Below, piece by piece: positions 18,792-25,915 of a stretch of DNA of 64,000 nt. Within the stretch, counting starts at the first letter, position 1; each line of letters begins with the position of its first letter. The notes beneath the pieces were generated by a model. That model was given only the letters and a program-made list of their open reading frames with translations, made no database searches and was not told where the DNA came from. The translations under genes and the position numbers were made by a program. Origin of the DNA: Bryobacterales bacterium (lineage in GTDB: Bacteria; Acidobacteriota; Terriglobia; Bryobacterales; Bryobacteraceae); the NCBI GenBank assembly GCA_016716385.1, contig JADJWL010000018.1:1-64000 (forward strand). The letters run 5' to 3'.

Positions 18792-19739
18792 CTATTTTAC
18801 AGGAGCCAGCGCGTCCAGTTCGGTCTTCAGTTCCGCCGGCAACGCTAGGCGCGACGCTTCCAGCGCCTGGTCGAGGTGGCCGGTGTGCCGCGCGCCCACA
18901 AGCATGCAGCCAACGTCCGGATTCGACAGCACCCAGGCCAAAGCAAGGCGGCTCTGCGGGACTCCAGTGCGCTCCGCCAACCGCGCCAGACCGGCGACGG
19001 CCGCGAAGTTCGTCTCGGTGAAGTACACGTCGGCATGGCCTGGCATGACGTGGAAGCGGGTTCCGGCAGGCAGCGCGGTCCGGTCGGGCGTGTATTTGCC
19101 CGTGAGAAAGCCGGCGCCGAGCGGACTGTAGGTGACGACGCCGATTCCGTGTTGCCGGCAGTACGGCAGGAGGTCGCGTTCAACCTCGCGCTTCACCAGA
19201 TTGTAGATGGGCTGGACAACATGGCAGGGCATTCCGGCCATCTGGGCGGCGGTGTAATTGCTGAGGCCGGCAAACCTTGCCTTACCACTCGACACGGCTT
19301 CGTCAAGCGCTGCCGCAGCTTCCTCCGGCTCCGACCCGGGGTCGAACTGGTGGTAGTAGAACACATCGACGAAGTCCGTGCCGAGACGCCGCAGACTGGC
19401 GTCCAAGGCTTCCCGGACGTGCTGCCGGGTGAAGCCGCGGGTGACCTTCGTGCAGAGCATGATCCGGCCGCGGCAGCCGCGTTCCTTGAGCCAGCGGCCT
19501 AGCACGCACTCAGACGAGTGATCCTCGTGCGAGACTTCACGCGTGTCGTCGATGCCGAGCCGGTCCCGGCGGTAGGTGCGGGCCTGCCCCCCGCCGTAGG
19601 CCTCCGCTGTGTCGAACAGCGTCACGCCGCGTTCGAGGGCCGCGTCCATCACGGTCCACGCCGAGGCTTCGTCGATCTCACGGCCGAACGTGGCACAGCC
19701 GAGGCCGATGCGTCCCACACCGTCGAGGGGCTTGCTCAT
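18792..19739 (-). CDS. Aldo/keto reductase
   Basis: A 315-residue (beta/alpha)8 NAD(P)H-dependent oxidoreductase. The catalytic tetrad is present: D43 and Y48 in LFDTAEAYGGG, the lysine of IMLCTKVTRG and the histidine of DVFYYHQFD. The C-terminal part has YSPLGAGFLTGKY and a family-typical LAWVLSNPDV segment. The subfamily resembles L-fucose dehydrogenase or YajO/Tas-like reductases. ATG 19739 is preferred; a GTG six bases earlier is also in frame. It is the first of a two-gene unit with the lactonase-like gene. The substrate cannot be read from sequence. Confidence 0.92.
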   Translation of the reverse strand: MSKPLDGVGRIGLGCATFGREIDEASAWTVMDAALERGVTLFDTAEAYGGGQARTYRRDRLGIDDTREVSHEDHSSECVLGRWLKERGCRGRIMLCTKVTRGFTRQHVREALDASLRRLGTDFVDVFYYHQFDPGSEPEEAAAALDEAVSSGKARFAGLSNYTAAQMAGMPCHVVQPIYNLVKREVERDLLPYCRQHGIGVVTYSPLGAGFLTGKYTPDRTALPAGTRFHVMPGHADVYFTETNFAAVAGLARLAERTGVPQSRLALAWVLSNPDVGCMLVGARHTGHLDQALEASRLALPAELKTELDALAPVK

Positions 19740-19766
19740 CCGCACTATTGTCGCGCGGATCCCCCG

Positions 19767-20357
19767 TCAGGAGTCTTTGCGCACCAGTTGCACGTCGAGC
19801 GTGATCCTGACCTCGTCGCCGACGAGTACGCCTCCGGTCTCCAACGCTTTGTTCCACGTCAGGCCGAAGTCCTTGCGGCTGATTGTGGTGGTGGCGGTGG
19901 CGCCGATCCGGGTCGAGCCCCAAGGGTCCTTCACCTCGGGCGAGGGTCCGTCCACATCCAGCACGATCTCCCGGGTGACGCCGTGGAGGGTCAGATCGCC
20001 CTTGATCCGCAGTCCGCCTCCGGCGCGCAGGAACTCCTTGCTTTTGAATGTCATGACCGGGTGCTTCGCGGCGTCGAGGAAGTCCGCGCTGCGCAGGTGG
20101 TCGTCTCGCTTGGCTTCGCCGGTATTGACCGTAGAGGTATCGATGATTGCCTCCAGGTGCGAGGCGGCCAAGTTCCTGGCGTCCCAGACCGCCGAGCCTG
20201 TCACCTTGCTGAACTCCCCGCGGACGTTGGTGATCATCATGTGCTTCACGCTGAACTGCGCGCTCGAATGGGCCGGGTCGATCTCGAAACGTGCTTCGGC
20301 TCCCGCGATCGCGGGGAGCAACAGGGCGGCCGCAAGCCAGTGTTTCAATCTCATCAT
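19767..20357 (-). CDS. YceI family protein (exported, polyisoprenoid-binding fold)
   Basis: A 196-residue lipocalin-like periplasmic protein. After a signal peptide (MMRLKHWLAAALLLPAIAGAEA) come FEIDPAHSSAQFSVKHMMITNVRGEF, the YceI signature, then RDDHLRSADFLDAAKHPVMTFKS and GDLTLHGVTREIVLDV. Family members bind polyisoprenoid or amide lipids in a central tunnel and are linked to stress or base response; the ligand here is unknown. A clear AAGGAGAAG at 20366-20374 lies eight bases before the start at 20357, one of the few strong Shine-Dalgarno sequences on this strand. The gene appears monocistronic. Confidence 0.95.
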   Translation of the reverse strand: MMRLKHWLAAALLLPAIAGAEARFEIDPAHSSAQFSVKHMMITNVRGEFSKVTGSAVWDARNLAASHLEAIIDTSTVNTGEAKRDDHLRSADFLDAAKHPVMTFKSKEFLRAGGGLRIKGDLTLHGVTREIVLDVDGPSPEVKDPWGSTRIGATATTTISRKDFGLTWNKALETGGVLVGDEVRITLDVQLVRKDS

Positions 20358-20575
20358 GGGTTGAACTTCTCCTTATCTCGGATTATCAGAGTCGAGTCAT
20401 TAGATGACTAGTCCTCGATGAAGTTTCAGATCCTTCCCGGCGGCGCTGCAAGGGGATGACACACTGTCGGGTGGGAAGGTTGGCGTGAAGAGCCTGTTTT
20501 TCTAGGGTTCTTGACCCACTTTCAAGAGGTGTATCCGGTTGCGCCGAAACGCGGAGGAACGCCATCCCGGCGTGG

Positions 20576-20581
20576 TACAAT
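20576..20581 (+). promoter_or_regulatory. Candidate -10 box (TACAAT) of the DAHP synthase gene
   Basis: TACAAT lies 62 bp before the ATG at 20644. No good -35 is found at 16-18 bp. The 286-bp gap between the divergent YceI and DAHP synthase genes holds nothing else that I can support; the small frames in it look like shadows. Confidence 0.35.
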
Positions 20582-20643
20582 CCTGATTCTCGACCTCCGG
20601 CCCGGGTGTGAACCGGAATAGGAGCGAAGGTTGAGCCTTTTCG

Positions 20644-21717
20644 ATGAACTACAGAATTGACGACATACGAATTCAGGAGATCAAGGAGCTTGTTCCGCCG
20701 AAGCAACTGCTCGCCGAACTGTCCTCAAACGAGGACATCGCCCGCAACGTGTACGACACACGGCGGGCGGTCCACCGGATTCTGCATGGTGGGGATGAGC
20801 GGCTGGTAGTGGTGATCGGGCCCTGCTCCATCCACGACCCGGAGGCGGCTTTGGAGTACGCGCGCCGCGTCCGGGCGTTGAGTGTGCGCGTGGAGTCCGA
20901 CCTGCTGCTGGTGATGCGCGTCTATTTCGAAAAGCCGCGGACGACGGTCGGCTGGAAGGGGTTGATCAACGATCCGTTCCTTGACAATACTTTTCGCATC
21001 AACGACGGATTGCGCATGGCTCGAAAACTGCTGATCGACGTGAACTCGATGGGTGTGCCGGCCGCCACTGAATATCTCGATATGATCACGCCGCAGTACG
21101 TGGCGGATCTGATCAGTTGGGGCGCGATCGGCGCGCGGACAACCGAGAGCCAAGTGCATCGGGAACTCGCCTCGGGTTTGTCCTGCCCGGTCGGGTTCAA
21201 GAACGGCACCGATGGCAATACGCGCATCGCAATCGATGCGGTCCGCGCGGCCAGGAACCCGCACCATTTTCTTTCCGTGACCAAGTCCGGTCATTCGGCG
21301 ATCGTCTCGACCAGCGGGAATGAGGATTGCCACGTCATTCTGCGGGGCGGCACCCGTCCCAACTATGACCGGGAGTCCGTCGAGACGGCGGCGACGGCTT
21401 TGGCGTCCCAGGGTTTGCCGGCGAAAGTCATGATCGACTGCAGCCACGCGAATTCGAGCAAGGATTTCAGCCGGCAGCGCGAGGTGCTGCTCGATGTGGC
21501 CGGTCAGCTCGAAGAGGGCAACCATCATGTTCTTGGCGTCATGGTAGAGAGCAATCTCGTCAGCGGGCGCCAGGATCTCACGCCGGGACGCCCGCTGGTA
21601 TTCGGGCAAAGCATCACCGACGGCTGTGTCGGCTGGGACGAAACCGAGGACCTGGTGCTGCGCCTTGCTCAGTCTGCCCAGCGCCGTTCCGCGACGCTGG
21701 CGTACAAGATCCAATAG
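20644..21717 (+). CDS. 3-deoxy-7-phosphoheptulonate synthase, class I (AroF/G/H type)
   Basis: A 357-residue class I DAHP synthase, the entry enzyme of the shikimate pathway, condensing phosphoenolpyruvate with erythrose 4-phosphate. Family marks are VVVIGPCSIHDPEAALEYA (phosphate/metal site), RVYFEKPRTTVGWKGLIND, PAATEYLDMITPQYVADLISWGAIGARTTESQ, CPVGFKNGTDGN, the DCSHANSSKDF motif with catalytic-site histidine, and GVMVESNLVSGRQ. The N-terminal ~40 residues (DDIRIQEIKELVPPKQLL) are the segment that carries feedback inhibition in E. coli isoenzymes; which amino acid inhibits this one is not visible. There is no leader peptide or attenuator evident. The next gene starts 38 bp downstream on the same strand. 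Confidence 0.96.
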   Translation: MNYRIDDIRIQEIKELVPPKQLLAELSSNEDIARNVYDTRRAVHRILHGGDERLVVVIGPCSIHDPEAALEYARRVRALSVRVESDLLLVMRVYFEKPRTTVGWKGLINDPFLDNTFRINDGLRMARKLLIDVNSMGVPAATEYLDMITPQYVADLISWGAIGARTTESQVHRELASGLSCPVGFKNGTDGNTRIAIDAVRAARNPHHFLSVTKSGHSAIVSTSGNEDCHVILRGGTRPNYDRESVETAATALASQGLPAKVMIDCSHANSSKDFSRQREVLLDVAGQLEEGNHHVLGVMVESNLVSGRQDLTPGRPLVFGQSITDGCVGWDETEDLVLRLAQSAQRRSATLAYKIQ

Positions 21718-21755
21718 ATCGCAACCCGCACGCCCCGCACGGCATCGAACGCGTT

Positions 21756-22586
21756 GTGCCCACCTGGATCGCGCTGTTCGTGGCAGCAGGGGCGGCGTTC
21801 GGCTCTTCCCCGGACCCGAAGGAGTTGCTGCGCCTTTCGGCGCAGGCGAACTGGCGAACCGCGGAACGGGCTCGCGAATACACGTTTCTCGAACGGTTCG
21901 AAGAGAGAGAACTGGACAAGCGAGGGGCGGTGAAGAAGGTCGAGGTGAAGACCTTCGAGGTGCTGTTTCTCGACGGATCCCGCTATCAGCGCCTCGTGGC
22001 CCGCGACGATCAGCCGCTGCCGTTGGCGGAAGACCGCAAGCAACAGGAGAAGCTCGATAAAGAGTTCGCCAAGCGCAGCCGCGAAGACGACCGGGCGCGC
22101 GCCAAACGCCGTGCCAAGGACGATAAGAGGCGGCGCGAAATGCAGGAGTTCGCCAGCGAAGTGGCTGAAGCGTTCGATCTGCGGATCGAGGGCGAGGGGA
22201 CGATCGACGGCCGCGACGTCTGGATCGTCGCCGGAACGCCGCGGCAGGGCTACCGCCCGCCGAATCTGCGCGCGAAGATCCTTCCCAAGGTCAATGGCCG
22301 GATTTGGATCGAGAAGGCCGGGTATCATTGGGTGAAGCTGGAAGCCGAAGTCATCGACACGGTCTCGTTCGGGCTGTTCCTGTTCCGCCTTCTGCCGGGC
22401 GCCCACATTGAAGTGGAGCAGCGGTTCGTCAACGGCGAAGTGTGGCTTCCGCGGGAAGTGCGGGTCGGTGGGACCGCGCGGTTGGGCCTAGTCAAGAAGA
22501 TGCACAACGAGGCGATCATTACGTTCGACCGCTACCGCAAGTTCCAGACGGACACGCGGATTCTGTCTGTGGACGAAACCCAGTGA
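21756..22586 (+). CDS. Exported protein of unknown function (first of a tandem paralogous pair)
   Basis: A 276-residue protein starting at GTG 21756, with a short signal peptide (MPTWIALFVAAGAAFGSS). The body has a highly charged stretch at ~105-130 (DKEFAKRSREDDRARAKRRAKDD) and then a beta-rich part with VWIVAGTPRQGYRPPN, GRIWIEKAGYHWVKLEAEVI and WLPREVRVGG. The pattern of wide antiparallel strands with 'w.d...y.w.k...e' is reminiscent of LolA/LolB-type lipoprotein-carrier folds, but I do not assign a function. The next gene (22583) overlaps as GTGA and encodes a clear paralogue, so this is a local duplication translated from one message. Confidence 0.75.
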   Translation: MPTWIALFVAAGAAFGSSPDPKELLRLSAQANWRTAERAREYTFLERFEERELDKRGAVKKVEVKTFEVLFLDGSRYQRLVARDDQPLPLAEDRKQQEKLDKEFAKRSREDDRARAKRRAKDDKRRREMQEFASEVAEAFDLRIEGEGTIDGRDVWIVAGTPRQGYRPPNLRAKILPKVNGRIWIEKAGYHWVKLEAEVIDTVSFGLFLFRLLPGAHIEVEQRFVNGEVWLPREVRVGGTARLGLVKKMHNEAIITFDRYRKFQTDTRILSVDETQ

Positions 22587-23452
22587 TCGCGGCCGCTGCC
22601 GCCGTCTTTCTGTTCGCTCCCGCCGTGCTGCCGGCGCAGGATGCCAGAAAGATTGTCGCCCGGGCGGCCCAGGCGTGGGAACAGTCGCAGGAGCGAACCG
22701 CGGACTGGGTCTACGTGGAGCGCGCCATCGACCGGCGCCTGGATGGCGGTGGGCATGTCCGATCCGTCATGGACAAGACCCACGAGTGGCGCCTGATTGA
22801 GCGCACGCCCCACAGACGCCTGATCGCTCAGGATGGGAAACCCGTTCCGCCCGACGAAGTCGAACGGCAGGCTGCCGCGCTCGAAGCGGAACGCAAGGCA
22901 CGCGCGGGCGAACCGCCCGATGCCCGCCGCAAGCGGATATCCGCGTACGAGGAGAGGCAGCGCCGGATCGTCGAGGCGGTGCGGGAAATCCCCGAGGCGT
23001 TCGATTTCGTTGTCGTCCGCGAGGAGATGGTGGAGGGCCGGCCGGCCTGGGTGATCCAGGGACGTCCCAGGCCAGGCTACCGTCCTCGATCGCAGCGTGC
23101 AGCCATCTTTCCCCACCTGCGGTGCACACTGTGGATCGACAAAGCCGAAGGACATGCCGCGCGCCTCGAAGCCGAGTTGTTCGAAACGTACAGTGTCGGC
23201 TGGATTCTCGTGCGCATCCATGACGGCGCCTGGGTGAAGTACACGCAGTCGCGGCACAGCCCAGGCCTCTGGCTGCCGTCGCGCATGGAGTATCAGGCGT
23301 CGGCCCGGATCGGCCTGTTCCGGATGCTGCGCACGCACACCGAGATCGGCTACCGGGACTGGAGGCCTGAGGGAACCACCCGGACCACCAGCGTCGAGGC
23401 CGCGATGTCATGCAGGGCCTGCTTCTTTTCGGTGAACGCCGCCAGCAGGTAG
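22583..23452 (+). CDS. Exported protein of unknown function (second tandem paralogue)
   Basis: A 289-residue paralogue of the preceding gene. Shared landmarks include Q.W..s.er..dyvy.er, a KPVPPDEVERQAAALEAERK charged helix, an IPEAFDF stretch matching VAEAFDL, and IQGRPRPGYRPRSQRAAIF aligned with GTPRQGYRPPNLRAKIL. The GTG start at 22583 overlaps the previous stop and leads into a signal peptide (VIAAAAAVFLFAPAVLPAQ). The last ~100 bp overlap the convergent RDD gene. The paralogue comparison suggests the conserved protein ends near residue 260 and that the remainder is a read-through tail. Function unknown. Confidence 0.75.
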   Translation: MIAAAAAVFLFAPAVLPAQDARKIVARAAQAWEQSQERTADWVYVERAIDRRLDGGGHVRSVMDKTHEWRLIERTPHRRLIAQDGKPVPPDEVERQAAALEAERKARAGEPPDARRKRISAYEERQRRIVEAVREIPEAFDFVVVREEMVEGRPAWVIQGRPRPGYRPRSQRAAIFPHLRCTLWIDKAEGHAARLEAELFETYSVGWILVRIHDGAWVKYTQSRHSPGLWLPSRMEYQASARIGLFRMLRTHTEIGYRDWRPEGTTRTTSVEAAMSCRACFFSVNAASR

Positions 23453-23892
23453 CCGAAGCTCATAAACGTCGCGGAGAGGAACTTGGCGAAGTACCGGCCG
23501 TTGGCGCGGGCGAAGCCGATGCGTCTGCCATCGAGTCCAGTCACCCGGAGACCGCAGACCCGCTTGCCGACAGTCCCCATCCAGGACGAGCTCTCGAGGA
23601 TCGTGTGATACAGCCAGTGCCCGATGGCGAACGCCGCGAGCACGATCACGGCGGCGCCGACCTGTGACCGCGCCTGTTGCGCCCCGCCCATCTGCGCGGT
23701 CACGAGGAGCACGAAGAAGATGCCCTGCAGCGGAGCGAACACCAGGAAATCGACGAGCATGGCGGCGGCGCGCCTCCAGAATCCCGCGTACACCACCGGA
23801 ATGGGCCGCTCCGCCGCTGTAAACCGGTAGCCGCACAACCGGCAGACGGGCGCATCCATCAGGTTCTCAATACCGCACTGCGAGCAGAACAT
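23350..23892 (-). CDS. RDD family membrane protein with N-terminal zinc ribbon
   Basis: A 180-residue protein. Residues 1-24 form a zinc ribbon with C3, C6, C17 and C20 (CSQCG ... CRLCG). Then comes an RDD domain: FWRRAAAMLVDFLVF holds the R..D pair, followed by further hydrophobic segments (IFFVLLVTA, VIVLAAFAIGHWLYHTILE) and the family's WMGTVGKRVCGLRV and FTEKKQALHDIAASTLVV motifs. RDD proteins are small membrane proteins, some implicated in ion exchange; the role here is unknown. Its ATG shares one base with the stop of the upstream ceramidase-like gene (TGATG), so it is translated from the same message. Confidence 0.9.
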   Translation of the reverse strand: MFCSQCGIENLMDAPVCRLCGYRFTAAERPIPVVYAGFWRRAAAMLVDFLVFAPLQGIFFVLLVTAQMGGAQQARSQVGAAVIVLAAFAIGHWLYHTILESSSWMGTVGKRVCGLRVTGLDGRRIGFARANGRYFAKFLSATFMSFGYLLAAFTEKKQALHDIAASTLVVRVVPSGLQSR

Positions 23893-25886
23893 CAGCGCTC
23901 CGACAGGCGCGTGATTTCTTCCGCGCTCAATACCCTTCCGAAGACCGCGGCCTCGGCGATGCGCCCTTCGAAGTTCGCCTTGCCGCGGCTGTCCCCACCG
24001 AGGAACAAGCCCTCCACGGCGTTCGCGTCCGCCAGCGGACCTTCGATCTCCAGGCGGCCGTTCAGATAGACCCGCGCCGTGCCGCCGTCGCGGACCAGTG
24101 CCGTGTGATACCAGGTCCGCGGCTCGATCGCGGACTTGCCGGCGAGGCCGCCCAGCGCAAGCCTGCCGTCACGGCCGATGGCCAGCCGGTCGCCACCCCA
24201 TTCCGCCAGATACCCGGTCACATCCCGAGTCCCCGCCGGCAGCCCGTTCCAGAACCAGAGCGACACGCTACGGGTCCCCGCCGGAGGCGCCAGCGAACTG
24301 GTGAGGCGGCCCCCGGCAAATTGCGCCGCACGGTGGATTGTGCCGGGCAGGTAGAAGGCGACGCCGTCTTCATAGACGCCATGATGCGCGTTGGGACCGC
24401 GGTCATGGGCTTGGGGTCCGGCGAATTCATCCATCCGCCAGTAGGCAAGCGGCTTCGTGTCGAGCACCGTCGCGGCGTACGTCTCTCCGGCGGTTGCCGG
24501 CGTGCGGCGGGGCTTTCCCGCAACCTGTTCGAGCAGCGTCAGGAGCGTTTCGACGATCTTCGGTTCGGCGGTGACCTCGAGGCCGGCCGTCCGGGCTTCC
24601 CACGTCGTGTAGCCGCCAAGTTTGTGTTGCTCCGGCGGTGGGATGTAGCCTTCGGCGCCGTTGGCCAGTTCGATGTTGAACGTGGTTTCGAAAGGACTCA
24701 TCGCTTTCAGCTTCAGGCCCGTGATGCCGTACACCTCGTTCGGAATGGCGGTGATTCCCAGGTCGCCAATGCGAAGCGCCTGCAGCTTCAGCTCGCGACG
24801 CGGCTCTTCGGACACATAGATCTGCTCGCGTGCGTAGACCTCGGGACGGTTCTCGGGCAGGCGCCCGTCCAACTCCGCCACAATCTTCCTGGCCCACGTC
24901 AGCCGCTCGGGGCTGGGCTGCCGCCGCGACAGCGGCAGCGCCGCTTCCGCCATCGCCAGCGGGACCGTGTCGCGGTACTGGATCCGCCCGAACGCCTCGT
25001 GAGCCTGCGCGGCGAGCTCTTCCGCGAAGCGTGCAGCGGTCATCTGCTGCCGCGGCTGGCCGTAATCCATCCAATGCTGATCGCCGCTGGTGCCCTGCGA
25101 CATGATCGCGATGCCGCCGATCTTCGTTTCCATCAGTTCGGCAAAGGGTCCGAAGTAATCCGGCGACACAGCGTCGCCGGGAGCGCCCACGTAGTGCATC
25201 GAATAGTTCGCCAGCAGTGCGATCTGCTTTCCGTCGCGGGACTGCAACGAGAGAAGGGACAGGCCGCTGTCGACCGGTCCGGCGGGACCGATGAACTCGG
25301 GATTCTGATAGCCCGGGTGCATGTTGGCGCGCACCGTGCGCTCGCCGAACGGGTCCTCGCCAATGCGATCGGGGCGGGCGATCCAGCGGCGGCAGTGCGT
25401 ATGGTGCGGCGCGTCCACGGAGAGCCAACCCGCGCGCGCCGGCTCCAGGTTCTTCACCGCGCCCGCGATCGATTCAGCGATCCAGCCCGGCAGCCGCTCG
25501 CGATGCGTTTCGTCCACTTCGGTGCCGAGCGCACCCATCACAGACGGCGCCGAATGCGAATGCGTCGCCGAGATCAGCATCCGGTCCGGCGGGATCCCGG
25601 TCGCCTCCGATGCCAGCGCCTTTGCTTTGTCGAGCAGGTCGCGCGGCATCATGAGGTTGTCCACGACGCACAGCACGATCCGTGTCGCGCCATCGTCGAG
25701 CACAATGCTGCGCGCGTGCAGCTTGCCCTCGGCCCGCGTTCCGGTCTTCGAGAGAAACGATCCGCTCACGATGACCGGGAACTCCGTGGGCGTGATGTCG
25801 ACCGCGTGGGCGCCGGCGCGGAACGCCGGGCGGCCGCCGCAGCTCACGAGGCTGAGTACGGCCAGGAACAGGCTGAAGCGCTTCAT
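23892..25886 (-). CDS. Neutral ceramidase-like lipoprotein with C-terminal LamG-type domain
   Basis: A 664-residue protein. The ATG at 25886 opens a lipoprotein signal, MKRFSLFLAVLSLVSCGG, with the lipobox LVSC; an in-frame codon at 25916 would spoil it. Residues ~20-440 match the neutral/alkaline non-lysosomal ceramidase N-terminal domain: FRAGAHAVDITP, DRMLISATHSHSAPSVMG, IALLANYSMHYVG and SQGTSGDQHW (zinc-site histidines). Residues ~470-660 form a concanavalin/LamG-like jelly roll (YWRMDEFAGPQAHDRGPNAHHG, AVFGRVLSAEEITRLSE). The protein would sit on the cell envelope and hydrolyse an amide, perhaps in a lipid; the true substrate is unknown. It diverges from the LRR gene at 25916 with only 29 bp between start codons. 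Confidence 0.88.
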   Translation of the reverse strand: MKRFSLFLAVLSLVSCGGRPAFRAGAHAVDITPTEFPVIVSGSFLSKTGTRAEGKLHARSIVLDDGATRIVLCVVDNLMMPRDLLDKAKALASEATGIPPDRMLISATHSHSAPSVMGALGTEVDETHRERLPGWIAESIAGAVKNLEPARAGWLSVDAPHHTHCRRWIARPDRIGEDPFGERTVRANMHPGYQNPEFIGPAGPVDSGLSLLSLQSRDGKQIALLANYSMHYVGAPGDAVSPDYFGPFAELMETKIGGIAIMSQGTSGDQHWMDYGQPRQQMTAARFAEELAAQAHEAFGRIQYRDTVPLAMAEAALPLSRRQPSPERLTWARKIVAELDGRLPENRPEVYAREQIYVSEEPRRELKLQALRIGDLGITAIPNEVYGITGLKLKAMSPFETTFNIELANGAEGYIPPPEQHKLGGYTTWEARTAGLEVTAEPKIVETLLTLLEQVAGKPRRTPATAGETYAATVLDTKPLAYWRMDEFAGPQAHDRGPNAHHGVYEDGVAFYLPGTIHRAAQFAGGRLTSSLAPPAGTRSVSLWFWNGLPAGTRDVTGYLAEWGGDRLAIGRDGRLALGGLAGKSAIEPRTWYHTALVRDGGTARVYLNGRLEIEGPLADANAVEGLFLGGDSRGKANFEGRIAEAAVFGRVLSAEEITRLSER

Positions 25887-25897
25887 AGACAGGCTCA

Positions 25898-25907
25898 ATA
25901 GTAGAAT
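25898..25907. promoter_or_regulatory. Overlapping divergent -10-like hexamers
   Basis: TACTAT on the minus strand (25898-25903) lies 11 bases before the ceramidase-like ATG. TAGAAT on the plus strand (25902-25907) lies eight bases before the LRR gene ATG. The two hexamers share two base pairs. No good -35 boxes are visible, so this is a weak prediction. Confidence 0.35.
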
Positions 25908-25915
25908 AAAAGCCA

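Noticed and set aside
20386..20706. 106-codon open frame in the YceI/DAHP synthase gap
   Set aside because: No homology-like motif, overlaps the DAHP synthase start on the other strand and the promoter region.
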